DNA from: Oleispira sp964022115
Lineage (GTDB): Bacteria; Pseudomonadota; Gammaproteobacteria; Pseudomonadales; Oceanobacteraceae
Direction: 5' to 3'
DNA: 64,000 nucleotides
Assembly (NCBI GenBank): GCA_964022115.1
Contig: CAXIBC010000003.1
Span: 18,186 to 82,185 of the forward strand
The position numbers and the translations under genes are program-made. Shown piece by piece: positions 8,893-17,592 of this stretch (positions within the stretch are counted from its first letter, which is position 1; the number at the start of each line of letters is the position of its first letter). Below the pieces are notes generated by a model. The model was not told the DNA's origin. It searched no databases and saw nothing but the letters and a program-made list of their open reading frames with translations.

Positions 8893-9786
8893 GTGAAACA
8901 ACCCAACTTAGTATGTATTGGTGGAGGGCACGGTTTAGGTCGCCTGCTGGTCTCATTACGAGATGCGGGGCAACACCTCAGTGGTATTGTTGCGACGACC
9001 GATGAAGGTGGCTCAACCGGGCGGCTGCGCGAAGAAGCTGAAACCATTGCTTGGGGCGATTTACGCAACTGCCTTTCTCAGTTATGTACCCTCGATGGCA
9101 TAGGGCAGTCATTGTTTGAATATCGTTTTCAAACACAAGGGGATTTGGATGGGCATAACCTTGGTAATCTAGTACTTTTTGCTTTAGATCAGCTCTCTGT
9201 TCGCCCTACCGATGCGATTCGTATTATGAGGGATATGCTGAGTATTCAATCCCACTTATACCCCATGGCTGACCAGCCAACGACCTTAATGGCGAAGACA
9301 GTAGCGCCTGTCGGTGAAGAGGGGAATATTCTAGTCGGTGAATTATCGATTGATGATAGCGACGAAGATATCGATTATTTATACCTAGATCCAGAGGTTA
9401 ATGCCGAGCATGAAGTACTGGCGACAATCGCACAAGCGGACGCCATTATATTAAGTGCAGGTAGTTTTATGACCAGTATTATGCCATCACTGCTGGTGGA
9501 TAATATTTTGCAGGCCATTAATAACAGTAAGGCCCCCTTGATTTTAGTGGTGAATATTAAAGAGGAAGTATTGGGAGGGGGGATTAAGCTCACCTTTGCT
9601 AAGCAAATGAGCTTGCTTAAAAAAACCGGCATCCGGGATTTAGATCACATTTTATGGCCGGCTAATCGAGACCTTTCTGTGGAGGAGTTTAATAAATATC
9701 CTATTACTCAAGTGGATATGAAACCCTGTGATCGTGGCCTGCATAATGAGCAGGTTTTGAAAGCCGCAATTTTCGACTTGCTGTAG
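8893..9786 (+). CDS. ybhK: YvcK/YbhK family (CofD-like) gluconeogenesis/morphology factor
   Basis: 297 residues starting at a GTG. The N-terminal glycine-rich CIGGGHGLGRLL motif, IVATTDEGGSTGRLR and WGDLRNCLSQL are diagnostic of the YvcK/UPF0052 branch of the CofD fold, which in Bacillus binds UDP-sugars and is needed for growth on gluconeogenic carbon and for correct peptidoglycan synthesis. The C-terminal half contains the GSFMTSIMPSLLV block where nucleotide-sugar contacts occur. It stands alone on the plus strand, divergent from the rarD-like gene and convergent with the GST gene 15 bases downstream. Confidence 0.9.
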   Translation: MKQPNLVCIGGGHGLGRLLVSLRDAGQHLSGIVATTDEGGSTGRLREEAETIAWGDLRNCLSQLCTLDGIGQSLFEYRFQTQGDLDGHNLGNLVLFALDQLSVRPTDAIRIMRDMLSIQSHLYPMADQPTTLMAKTVAPVGEEGNILVGELSIDDSDEDIDYLYLDPEVNAEHEVLATIAQADAIILSAGSFMTSIMPSLLVDNILQAINNSKAPLILVVNIKEEVLGGGIKLTFAKQMSLLKKTGIRDLDHILWPANRDLSVEEFNKYPITQVDMKPCDRGLHNEQVLKAAIFDLL

Positions 9787-9801
9787 CTCTTTCGGTCTAC
9801 T

Positions 9802-10512
9802 CTAATCTTGGCCAAATACCATGGCTGCATGAGTATCCAGCCATAGCGGATACTTATCCATTGCCTTGGCATACAAGCGCGTTTGCATCTGTTGCTCAAT
9901 CCAATAGCGAAGTAATGGATAAGGCGCTTGTTTAAACCAAGCTTTATTAACTCTCGAAAACTGGCGTACAAAAGGAATGAGGGCGTAGTCGATAAGGCCA
10001 GGCTTTGTACCAACAAAATTCCCCTTGGCTAATCTTTGCTCTAATTCGGCAATGAATAGCTCACACTTTTGGCGCTCTGCTATTTCGCTGCCGGTGCGAA
10101 AGCGTTTTGACTTTTTATAAATTTCTAATTGAGGTTTAAATTCTTTGTCGTTGCGTCTAACAAGCTCAAGCATTTCTTCAAGGTCATCAGGGCAGTCTTT
10201 GTGTAATAAATCTTCAGGATCATTTTGTTGCAGTGCCCATAGCATAATATCCAAACTCTCGTCGATCACTTTTGACCCTGTTGAATACTGACCATCCGCA
10301 TCGGGAAATACTAATACGGGTACCGTGCCTTTAGGAGATACTTGCAGCATCTCTTCAGGTTTGTTTTTCATGGTAATGGCGCGCAGCATGACACGCTGGT
10401 GCGCCATTAATAATCCCATGCGGGCTCGCATAGCATAAGGGCAGTGTTGCAACGAATACAAGGCGGGTAATTTATGACCCTGGGGCTTTTTATCCATCAG
10501 CGTATTCGTCAT
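9802..10512 (-). CDS. Glutathione S-transferase family protein
   Basis: About 236 residues. The N-terminal thioredoxin-like domain carries LYSLQHCPYAMRARMGL with a CPYA motif resembling glutaredoxin 2 or omega-type GSTs, and SPKGTVPVLV with the cis-proline of the glutathione site. The C-terminal helical domain follows from residue 100. Reaction is likely thiol transfer or dehydroascorbate/deglutathionylation chemistry rather than classical conjugation, because the active residue is a cysteine. The ATG at 10512 is preceded by GGA; a TTG at 10521 is an alternative. It sits 11 bases downstream of rlhA on the same strand. Confidence 0.8.
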   Translation of the reverse strand: MTNTLMDKKPQGHKLPALYSLQHCPYAMRARMGLLMAHQRVMLRAITMKNKPEEMLQVSPKGTVPVLVFPDADGQYSTGSKVIDESLDIMLWALQQNDPEDLLHKDCPDDLEEMLELVRRNDKEFKPQLEIYKKSKRFRTGSEIAERQKCELFIAELEQRLAKGNFVGTKPGLIDYALIPFVRQFSRVNKAWFKQAPYPLLRYWIEQQMQTRLYAKAMDKYPLWLDTHAAMVFGQD

Positions 10513-10523
10513 ATATTCCAATA

Positions 10524-12773
10524 CTATAGACCTTGACGGTATTGAGCGTTGGTTGAAAGGGTCACCATTTCATTCAAATGCGCCGCGGCTTCTTTTTCAC
10601 CCTTAATGAGCTGTTCAAAGTGTTGCAGCAATTGCGCCTTGTCTTCAACCGCAGTATCCCCCGACCCTATATTGGTAAGGTCGATAAAGAATTCATCAAA
10701 TAAATCGCTAAGATCATTAACAATATCTAAATTCAGAAATTGTTCGTCGTTATAGATGCTAGGGTAGCCGCCTTTTTGCTTGTCGATAGAGTATTTAACG
10801 CCTCTAACACTTTTAATCGTGGTGGCTTTTTCACACTTCAGCATACAGCCATCTTCAATGCTTGGTTTTTTACAGCCTACGGTTGGCTGGAAGAAACATT
10901 GGCGGCTTGTCATCATGAGTATCGGGTGATAAATGCTGTAATACAGTTTGAAATTATCTGGGCGTGCAATGTTTCTTAATTGCAGGCGATTAATTTCATT
11001 GGACATGAATGCACCAGCGCAATTCAATTCTTCTTTTAAGGTTAATAATGCGTAAGAGTTAGTGGTATTTAAAAATGGCCCAGCAACCCATTCAATACCC
11101 ATCTCATAAGCTTTAAACGCGATACCGGTATTGTTGCTGACGATGCGCTTAGGTTTAACCTGCTCTAAAATTTCAACCGCTTCTAAATAATCTTTGCCGA
11201 TTAATACTGCAGGGAACCAAGGGATTAATCTTGGGTTGGCCTTTAATAAGTCGATGTGTTTTGTACAGCCCTTTTTTAGGCTTTCGGGTATTTTGAAATA
11301 CACATCAGCGTCGGTTGAGTCGCATAGGTGTATATCTTTTTCATCGGCAATTAGAATCGATAGGGAAGGTTTTCCTGATGATTTATTCGTCTTGTCGAGG
11401 GCGGGTACATCAACATTAGGCACTCGCTCAATAGAATTGTTGAGCAAAAATGCCAGCTGGTTTTTAAGCGCGGTTAATTCTTTAAATGGAATGCTTAAAC
11501 CTGTTTCATAATTCGCGTATGAATACTCAGTAAGGTTGAATTCTTCATTATCAAAACTTTTAAAACGTTTGCTTAATGTTTTTTCATCCAGCTCGGATTT
11601 TCCGGCGCGGGTTAATAGCGATTCAGATTGAAGGTTAATGACCTTGTCATCATCGCCAACGATTGCGGTAATCGTCAGTGGGGTATTGGTGGAGCCTGAG
11701 AATTCAAGTTTAAGGGGCAGTTTAGCCGTACTTAAATATTGTATCTTGTCTCTTAATTCAGCGCCAAGTTGATTCTTTTCGAGGTAAAGTTCATCTTTCA
11801 CTTCTTGAATCTGCACCACAGAAATTGCGTCGCTCTTGTTAACCGCATGCTCTACACTGTAATCCCTAGGGTTATCAATGAACATGTCTTTGGTTAAGTT
11901 GCCTTGCAAAAACGAGTTGGTAAAGTCGCGGTTAAATACCTTATGCAGATTAGAATCATCGGCTAATAATTTACCGGTTTCTACAAATTCATTTATACCC
12001 TTACGCCAGGTATCGACTACGGTATAGACATAGTGTGCGCCTTTGATTCGGCCTTCGATTTTTAGTGAATCAACCCCGGCGTCGACCAATTCAGGTAAAT
12101 CAAAATAGGCTGAATTGTCTTTTAAATTAAGTGGGTATTTATTGCCTGTGGCGGTGACTTCATATTCTTCACGACAGGCTTGGCTGCAGCGACCTCGGTT
12201 ACCTGAATTACCAACACTGACCGAGCTGGAATAACATTGGCCAGAGAAAGCAATACACAAAGCCCCATGAACAAAAACTTCGGTTAACATGCCTAGGTCA
12301 TGAGACAGCTTAGTCAGGGATTTAATTTCACCCAGATTCAGCTCCCGCGACAAGTTAACCCGAGAAGCCCCAATTTTATTCAAAAAGTGCAGCTGACCTT
12401 CGTTATGGGTAGTTAATTGTGTTGAGGCGTGTATGTCTAAGGTAGGGAAGTGCTTTTTGACTAGGTTAAACATACCAAGGTCTTGCACAATAATGCCATC
12501 AATGCCGCTATTGACTAGCTTGTTTAACAGCTTAATCATAGTCGGCAGCTCTTGCTCCAGAATCACCACGTTTAGGGTTAAGAAAACCTCGCAGTCGTAT
12601 TTATGGGCTAAGCGTATAATGCCAGTTAAGTCATCATAGGAAAGATTGGCAGCTCTATTGCGGGCATTAAAGGTATCTAGGCCGCAATAAACAGCGTTGG
12701 CACCGGCGACAACCGCCGCTTTAATGGCTTCGACATCACCACCTGGTGCTAATAATTCAATCTTTCTGCTCAT
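10524..12773 (-). CDS. rlhA: RlhA-type 23S rRNA cytidine hydroxylase (peptidase U32 family)
   Basis: A 749-residue member of the U32 family. The first half holds the TIM-barrel-like U32 core: LLAPGGDVEAIKAAVVAGANAVYCGL, NARNRAANLS, IVQDLGM, DIHASTQLT and the cysteine-rich block LCIAFSGQCYSSS...GNRGRCSQACRE that is expected to ligate a metal or iron-sulfur cluster. In E. coli RlhA (YdcP) makes 5-hydroxycytidine at 23S rRNA C2501. The protein is about 100 residues longer than the E. coli enzyme (653 residues), with extra C-terminal sequence including a further cysteine set (MTSRQCFFQ, GCKKPSIEDGCMLKCEK). ATG 12773 is preferred to an upstream GTG. Probably co-transcribed with the GST gene. Confidence 0.85.
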   Translation of the reverse strand: MSRKIELLAPGGDVEAIKAAVVAGANAVYCGLDTFNARNRAANLSYDDLTGIIRLAHKYDCEVFLTLNVVILEQELPTMIKLLNKLVNSGIDGIIVQDLGMFNLVKKHFPTLDIHASTQLTTHNEGQLHFLNKIGASRVNLSRELNLGEIKSLTKLSHDLGMLTEVFVHGALCIAFSGQCYSSSVSVGNSGNRGRCSQACREEYEVTATGNKYPLNLKDNSAYFDLPELVDAGVDSLKIEGRIKGAHYVYTVVDTWRKGINEFVETGKLLADDSNLHKVFNRDFTNSFLQGNLTKDMFIDNPRDYSVEHAVNKSDAISVVQIQEVKDELYLEKNQLGAELRDKIQYLSTAKLPLKLEFSGSTNTPLTITAIVGDDDKVINLQSESLLTRAGKSELDEKTLSKRFKSFDNEEFNLTEYSYANYETGLSIPFKELTALKNQLAFLLNNSIERVPNVDVPALDKTNKSSGKPSLSILIADEKDIHLCDSTDADVYFKIPESLKKGCTKHIDLLKANPRLIPWFPAVLIGKDYLEAVEILEQVKPKRIVSNNTGIAFKAYEMGIEWVAGPFLNTTNSYALLTLKEELNCAGAFMSNEINRLQLRNIARPDNFKLYYSIYHPILMMTSRQCFFQPTVGCKKPSIEDGCMLKCEKATTIKSVRGVKYSIDKQKGGYPSIYNDEQFLNLDIVNDLSDLFDEFFIDLTNIGSGDTAVEDKAQLLQHFEQLIKGEKEAAAHLNEMVTLSTNAQYRQGL

Positions 12774-12874
12774 CTGACCCACTGCTTTTATAACATCTAA
12801 TTTTAACCGGCGATTCTAGCGGTATCTGCACCTGATTGCTATAAGCGCTCTGACATTACCGTATGTTAGGGGCA

Positions 12875-12901
12875 TAAAAAAAGGCTGCAGAAGCAGCCTT
12901 T
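12875..12901 (-). terminator. Intrinsic terminator of the HU-like gene
   Basis: On the minus strand the arms AAAGGCTGC and GCAGCCTTT (12893-12901 and 12880-12888) enclose a 4-base loop and are followed by a T-run. It lies 20 bases downstream of the HU-like stop codon and points the right way for it. Confidence 0.85.
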
Positions 12902-12921
12902 GGGTCTAACTAGAGAAAGGT

Positions 12922-13332
12922 TTAAAGCGCCATGTCTTTTAGCTTTTTCAACGGCAGAACTTTTACCTTGGTGCTTGCTGGCTTAGCCGCAACATCCATG
13001 AGTTCCCCAGGCTTGAATGGGTTAGGTACGTTTTTTCGCGCTTTTTGAGCAGGCTTTTTAACCGTTTTGATCTTCAATAGACCCGGTAGTGTGAATTCGC
13101 CAACCGCACGTTTCTTAACGTGACGTTCAATGATGTCGCCGAGCTCGTTAAGGACGTTAGCAACGTCTTTTTTACTCAACTCTGTTTTATCAACCAATTC
13201 ATTGATTAATTGAGTTTTAGTGAACTTTTCTTTTACTGCGGTTAATTTTTTAACCGGCGCGGCTGCAACTTTTTTTGCAGGGGCTTTTTTAGCCGGTGCT
13301 TTTTTAGCAGCAGGTTTTTTCTTGGCAGCCAT
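12922..13332 (-). CDS. HU/IHF-family DNA-binding protein with Lys/Ala-rich N-terminal tail
   Basis: 136 residues. Residues 1-35 are a low-complexity tail of AAKK and APAKK repeats, resembling eukaryotic linker-histone tails; residues 36-136 are an HU-type domain: TKTQLINELVDKTELSKKDV, the strand TLPGLLKIKTVKKPAQKARKN and the PNPFKPGE arm. HU proteins bend and compact DNA. Tailed HU homologues of this type occur in several gammaproteobacteria and are usually additional to the standard HU. A strong AAGGAA ribosome site precedes the ATG. It has its own terminator and a repeat-rich upstream region (see 13372-13423), so it is likely monocistronic. Confidence 0.85.
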   Translation of the reverse strand: MAAKKKPAAKKAPAKKAPAKKVAAAPVKKLTAVKEKFTKTQLINELVDKTELSKKDVANVLNELGDIIERHVKKRAVGEFTLPGLLKIKTVKKPAQKARKNVPNPFKPGELMDVAAKPASTKVKVLPLKKLKDMAL

Positions 13333-13371
13333 GTTAATTCCTTTCAGGGTAAATAAAATAAGTTAAGCGAC

Positions 13372-13423
13372 AGTGTAATCGATACAAAACTGTGTAATAG
13401 ATACAAGGAGGCGCTTTGTATCT
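13372..13423. promoter_or_regulatory. Repeat-rich promoter region of the HU-like gene
   Basis: Two near-identical 16-base units, (A/T)GTGTAAT(C/A)GATACAA, start at 13372 and 13391 (period 19). A 7-base inverted repeat GATACAA...TTGTATC with a 9-base spacer covers roughly 13400-13422. On the minus strand, TTACAC followed after 17 bases by TATTTA gives a possible -35/-10 pair. The repeats are on the upstream side of the gene and could be operator sites, but no known regulator's box is recognised. Confidence 0.45.
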
Positions 13424-13449
13424 CGCTTATAAGCTCTATTTTTAAAGCA

Positions 13450-13486
13450 AAAAAATAGGGCATGCAAGTGCAAAACCCTATTTTAA
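13450..13486 (-). terminator. Terminator of the SDR gene
   Basis: Arms AAAATAGGG (13452-13460) and CCCTATTTT (13476-13484) with a 15-base loop. On the minus strand it is followed by a run of T, as expected for the gene ending at 13523. Confidence 0.75.
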
Positions 13487-13522
13487 TAGTGTTTTTATCA
13501 AAAACGTTTGAATAATGTTGAA

Positions 13523-14341
13523 TTAACCGGCTAATTTCATCAAGGCGGCGAAGATATTCGTATATTTCTCGGGGAATAAGCGTTGAATGCGGTCCATGAA
13601 TTTTGCATCTTGGCCAATTAATATACGGCGTTTATTTTTTCGGATACCGTTTAAAATGGTCTGCGCGGCTTGTTTGGGGGTCGTGCGGGCGATCTTGTTG
13701 AACTCTTCAATTTGTTGCTTGTGTGTTTGTTCGCCCACCATAGAGGTATGCATGCGGCCATTAACAACGATGTTGGTTTTAATGCCACCTGGGTGAACAC
13801 AACTAACAAATAGCTTGCTGCCTTTCACTTCTTGGCGCAACGATTCGGTAAAGCCACGCACGGCAAATTTGGCGGCGTTGTATTGCGCTTGAGTAGGCAG
13901 CGCTATAATGCCGAATATGCTGGATACATTTATAATCGCGGCCTCTGGGCGGCTAAGCATGTGCGGTAAAAAGCTTTTAGTGCCATAAACTACGCCCCAA
14001 AAATTAATGTTCATCAACCACTCAAAGTCGTCATAACTGCAATCCTTCACGGTTTGAGCGAGGGCGACACCGGCATTATTAAACAATAAATCGGCGTGAC
14101 CAAACTCGTTAATGACCTGTTGCGAGTACGCTTCGAAGGCGCTTCGGTCGGCCACATCAAGCTGTGTAATCAATACCTTGCCATGGCCGGTTAAGCTCGC
14201 GTGGGTTTCTTCTAGGGCGGGCAAATTAACATCGGAGAGTGCGAGTAGGGCACCTTCTTCGCTGAGCTGTTGCGCGAGCGCGCGACCAATTCCTGAACCT
14301 GCACCGGTAATGACGGCCACTTTATTAGCGAATGATTTCAT
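13523..14341 (-). CDS. Short-chain dehydrogenase/reductase
   Basis: 272 residues, classical SDR. The nucleotide-binding TGAGSGIGRALA motif is at residues 12-23, LSDVN follows beta-2, NNAG near residue 89, the catalytic Ser in INVSS and YNAAK (Tyr, Lys) near 157-161, then HPGGIKTNI. Acidic residue after beta-2 suggests NAD(H) preference (inference). The C-terminal segment KNKRRILIGQDAK and the following residues resemble SDRs that act on lipid or long-chain substrates, but substrate is unknown. AAGG lies eight bases before the ATG. It is divergent from aspS. Confidence 0.85.
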   Translation of the reverse strand: MKSFANKVAVITGAGSGIGRALAQQLSEEGALLALSDVNLPALEETHASLTGHGKVLITQLDVADRSAFEAYSQQVINEFGHADLLFNNAGVALAQTVKDCSYDDFEWLMNINFWGVVYGTKSFLPHMLSRPEAAIINVSSIFGIIALPTQAQYNAAKFAVRGFTESLRQEVKGSKLFVSCVHPGGIKTNIVVNGRMHTSMVGEQTHKQQIEEFNKIARTTPKQAAQTILNGIRKNKRRILIGQDAKFMDRIQRLFPEKYTNIFAALMKLAG

Positions 14342-14483
14342 GGATATGCCTTAATATTGATTATTATTATTCAAAAGTATCTTGGATAAAGCCAAGATTA
14401 CCCCAGTGAGCATCCTCAGCAAGGTGCATTTAGGCCGTAAAATCGACATTTTTTATCAAACTCCTACAAACTTGGCCAACAAG

Positions 14484-14513
14484 TGTCGGCAAGCGCGTTA
14501 AAATCGGTATAAT
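14484..14513 (+). promoter_or_regulatory. Candidate promoter of aspS
   Basis: A perfect TATAAT (14508-14513) lies 61 bases before the aspS ATG. The -35 region (TGTCGG, 14484-14489) is weak but at an acceptable 18-base spacing. Assigned on sequence only. Confidence 0.6.
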
Positions 14514-14574
14514 GCTCGGCTTTAAATATTTTAATATCCAACTATCTCTTTATCTAATACATAGGATTTAAGTA

Positions 14575-16347
14575 ATGCGCACTCACTATTGTGGTGATAT
14601 CAACGAAACCTCGATTGACGATACCGTCACTTTTTGTGGCTGGGTTCACCGCCGCCGTGACCACGGTGGGGTAATTTTCTTAGATGTCCGTGACCGTGAA
14701 GGTCTAGTACAGGTTGTTTTTGATCCAGATACTATTGAAGCCTTTAATATTGCTGATAGCGTTCGTTCAGAATTTGTTGTGCAAATTGTTGGTCGTGTCC
14801 GTGGTCGTCCTGAAGGAGCGATAAATGAAGGCATGCGTACGGGTAAGATTGAGGTCTTGGGTAAAGAGATCACTATCTTAAACAAAGCACAGACACCGCC
14901 ATTCCCACTCGATGGATATACCGATGTCGGCGAAGATATTCGTCTTAAGTATCGTTATATGGATATGCGTCGCCCTGAAATGCAAGAGAAAATGCGTTTC
15001 CGCTCAAGAGTAAGCTCTACCTTGCGTCGCTATTTAGAAGAAAACGGTTTCTTAGATATCGAAACCCCTATCTTGACTCGAGCGACTCCAGAAGGCGCCC
15101 GTGATTATCTAGTACCTTCGCGTACCCATGAACATAGCTTCTTTGCTTTGCCTCAGTCGCCACAGTTATTTAAGCAGTTATTGATGGTCTCTGGTTTTGA
15201 TCGTTATTACCAGATTGCTAAGTGTTTCCGCGATGAAGATTTGCGCGCTGACCGTCAGCCTGAATTTACTCAGATTGATATCGAAGCCTCATTTATCGAC
15301 GAAGAAGAAATCATGGACCTGACTCAGGGTATGATTACTGAGTTGTTCGAAAAAGAATTGAAAGTGAAGCTGGGTGATTTCCCACGCATGCCTTATGCCG
15401 AAGCTATGTCTAAGTACGGTAGCGATAAGCCAGACTTGCGTATTCCACTGCAGCTAGTTGATGTTGCTGAATTCTTACAAGACATCGAATTTAAAGTATT
15501 CGCGGCCCCTGCTAAAGATCCTAAAGGTCGTGTTGCGGCTTTACGCGTTCCTGGTGGCGCTGAAATCAGCCGTAAGCAGATCGATGCGTATACTAAATAC
15601 GTGAGTATTTATGGTGCTAAAGGTTTAGCTTGGATTAAAGTTAATGAAATTGAGAAGGGTGTAGAAGGTTTACAGTCTCCTATCATTAAGTTTATCGGTG
15701 ATGATAATACCATGGCGATCATGGAGAAGTTGGGCGCGCAAAACGGCGACATCATCTTCTTTGGCGCGGATAAAGAAGTGATCGTAAACGAAGCCCTCGG
15801 TGCGCTACGTTGTAAGATCGGTGAAGACTTAAATCTTTATACCTGCGATTGGGCACCAATGTGGGTAGTTGACTTCCCAATGTTCGAAGAAACTAAGGAT
15901 GGTGGCATTACGGCAATTCACCACCCATTCACGGCGCCTTCGTGCAGCCCTGAAGAATTGAAAGCGAACCCACTAACGGCCTTATCTCGTGCCTACGATA
16001 TGGTATTGAATGGCTGTGAGTTAGGGGGTGGTTCTATCCGTATTCACGATCAAGCGATGCAAGAAACGGTATTTGAAATTTTGGGCATCAGTGAAGAAGA
16101 GCAGCAAGAGAAGTTTGGCTTCTTATTAGACGGCCTTAAGTTCGGTGCGCCACCCCATGGCGGTTTGGCATTTGGCTTGGACCGCTTAGTGATGTTGCTA
16201 ACGGGTTCTACTTCGATTCGTGAAGTGATTGCGTTCCCGAAAACTCAATCGGCGGCCTGTGCAATGACCCATGCCCCAGGTGTGGTAGGTAATGCTCAGT
16301 TACGTGAATTGAACATTAAACTGCGTGAAAAGCCTAAAACTGAATAA
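14575..16347 (+). CDS. aspS: Aspartyl-tRNA synthetase
   Basis: 590 residues, the full bacterial length. It charges tRNA-Asp with aspartate using ATP. An N-terminal OB-fold anticodon-binding domain (residues 1-105, with VTFCGWVHRRRDHGGVIFLD) is followed by the class II core: motif 1 around SRVSSTLRRYLEENGFLDIETP, the GARDYLVPSR loop, motif 2 in CFRDEDLRADRQPEFTQ, a GAD insertion domain around 290-420, and motif 3 GLAFGLDRLVMLLTG. A terminator follows. The gene is monocistronic in appearance, with a good -10 upstream. Confidence 0.97.
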   Translation: MRTHYCGDINETSIDDTVTFCGWVHRRRDHGGVIFLDVRDREGLVQVVFDPDTIEAFNIADSVRSEFVVQIVGRVRGRPEGAINEGMRTGKIEVLGKEITILNKAQTPPFPLDGYTDVGEDIRLKYRYMDMRRPEMQEKMRFRSRVSSTLRRYLEENGFLDIETPILTRATPEGARDYLVPSRTHEHSFFALPQSPQLFKQLLMVSGFDRYYQIAKCFRDEDLRADRQPEFTQIDIEASFIDEEEIMDLTQGMITELFEKELKVKLGDFPRMPYAEAMSKYGSDKPDLRIPLQLVDVAEFLQDIEFKVFAAPAKDPKGRVAALRVPGGAEISRKQIDAYTKYVSIYGAKGLAWIKVNEIEKGVEGLQSPIIKFIGDDNTMAIMEKLGAQNGDIIFFGADKEVIVNEALGALRCKIGEDLNLYTCDWAPMWVVDFPMFEETKDGGITAIHHPFTAPSCSPEELKANPLTALSRAYDMVLNGCELGGGSIRIHDQAMQETVFEILGISEEEQQEKFGFLLDGLKFGAPPHGGLAFGLDRLVMLLTGSTSIREVIAFPKTQSAACAMTHAPGVVGNAQLRELNIKLREKPKTE

Positions 16348-16370
16348 GTTTTAGTTGGTTTTTTATTCTA

Positions 16371-16406
16371 CAAATAAAGCCAGCTTGCTGGCTTTATTTG
16401 TTTTTA
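16371..16406 (+). terminator. Terminator of aspS
   Basis: A perfect 14-base inverted repeat (CAAATAAAGCCAGC and its complement, 16371-16400) followed by TTTTTAG, 23 bases after the aspS stop. Confidence 0.9.
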
Positions 16407-16487
16407 GCTTTCGATAAATTAATTTTCGACAAATTAATTGTTTCATTAACACAAAAGATTCATTGGTGGGTGATTGTAAAGCAAATA

Positions 16488-16562
16488 TCTAAAACATGGA
16501 TGTTTTAGCTAAGGCTACAGGGACCGTATTTACGCCGTTTTGCGGCACAAGTACCCACTCAT
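16488..16562. repeat. Palindromic intergenic element, REP/BIME-like
   Basis: A perfect palindrome with arms CTAAAACAT/ATGTTTTAG and a 2-base centre is followed by CTACAGGGACC and then an imperfect hairpin between GTATTTACGCCG and GCGGCACAAGTAC with a T-rich turn. The layout (two linked stems in a 273-base gap between aspS and a small gene) is like the intergenic palindromic elements common in marine gammaproteobacteria. Only one copy was noticed in this window. Confidence 0.5.
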
Positions 16563-16620
16563 GAATCGTGATTCCGAGCTGACGTTTTTAGCTCTAAGTA
16601 TCTGTAGGGACTCAATCATT

Positions 16621-16935
16621 ATGCAAGTACGTAAATTAACCACCGAAGAATTCGCCGCAACCAAGATTGGTAAGCCTGAAAAAATCGAAGCGGGTGAGCC
16701 GTTATTTGATTTTTGGGCCTATGTAGAAGCCATTCCAGCAGAAGATTTTGGCGAATACGATTGTACCGCGGGTGTGGTTGGGCATGTATATCGTATGGAA
16801 GAAAAATACGAACACGTTTTGATTCAATCACAATATGCAGAAATTGCCATGGTGCTGGTATTAGATCTAGTGAATAAAGAAGTCTATGGCCATTATTTGC
16901 TGGATATTCGCCCTCGTGGTAATCCGGTTATTTAA
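16621..16935 (+). CDS. Conserved hypothetical protein, 104 residues
   Basis: Unrecognised small soluble protein beginning MQVRKLTTEEFA. It is predicted alpha/beta with a strongly hydrophobic strand IAMVLVLDL near residue 80 and an RPRGNP C-terminus; a single Cys at about 44. The start at 16621 is chosen over an upstream in-frame ATG (16540) because the extension would run through the palindromic intergenic element. Its TAA overlaps the ATG of the TRIC-type gene (TAATG), indicating translational coupling, so it may be functionally tied to that membrane protein. Confidence 0.6.
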   Translation: MQVRKLTTEEFAATKIGKPEKIEAGEPLFDFWAYVEAIPAEDFGEYDCTAGVVGHVYRMEEKYEHVLIQSQYAEIAMVLVLDLVNKEVYGHYLLDIRPRGNPVI

Positions 16936-17576
16936 TGAATACGCTCACATTCTCGATCGAAAATTATGGTTTAGTCACCTACTGGTTAGGCATGGCAGCG
17001 GTGGCTGCTATGGCAGGCGCTTCGGTTTTGGAGTCGGGTGCTAAGCGCTTTGATCTGTTTGGTGTGATTGTTATTGCCTTGGCCGCTTCGTTAGGGGGTG
17101 GCTCTTTACGGGATATGCTGCTTGATCGCCCGGTCTTTTGGATTGCTGATGAGCTGTTTTTATTAGTCGCTATTTTGGCGGCGGTCAGTGTGTTTTTTCT
17201 CGCCCGTTGGTTGCTAATGCCTGTGCGAACCTTTTTAATCTTAGATGCGATTGGTTTGGCGCTGTTCAGTATTATGGGCACTGACGTGGCATTGGATTTG
17301 GGTGCGACTTGGCTGGTGGCCAGTTTTATTGGCGTAATTACTGGTGTGATGGGTGGGGTTTTTCGTGACGTATTGTGCAATGAAGACCCGTGGGTTTTTC
17401 GCAGCCCACTTTTTGCTACGGCCTCTTGGTTAGGCTGTTGGTTGTATATTGTAATGGTCGAATGTGATGTCGGTGAACTTGCGGCTAACTTAATCGCGAG
17501 TAGCAGTATTTTACTGATTCGACTGTATGCATTAAGAAAGGGCGTTAAGCTGCCTCGTTTCAAAAAGAAAGAATAA
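16935..17576 (+). CDS. TRIC/UPF0126 family membrane protein (YicG/YadS type)
   Basis: 213 residues with about seven membrane segments arranged as two repeats. The repeat hallmarks are GGGSLRDMLLDRPVFWI and GVMGGVFRDVLCNEDPWVF, each with the glycine-kinked helix and the R-D pair of the TRIC fold. Bacterial members are homologues of trimeric intracellular cation channels; some have been proposed to move glycine or related small molecules. Translationally coupled to the preceding small gene; the SDR gene follows 16 bases later in the same direction. Confidence 0.85.
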   Translation: MNTLTFSIENYGLVTYWLGMAAVAAMAGASVLESGAKRFDLFGVIVIALAASLGGGSLRDMLLDRPVFWIADELFLLVAILAAVSVFFLARWLLMPVRTFLILDAIGLALFSIMGTDVALDLGATWLVASFIGVITGVMGGVFRDVLCNEDPWVFRSPLFATASWLGCWLYIVMVECDVGELAANLIASSSILLIRLYALRKGVKLPRFKKKE

Positions 17577-17592
17577 CGAGTATAGGATTATT

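Noticed and set aside
16979..17563. 194-residue open frame opposite the TRIC-type gene
   Set aside because: It is a shadow of a real membrane-protein gene; the translation is low-complexity Ser/Thr/Lys/Pro without a domain, and there is no ribosome site.
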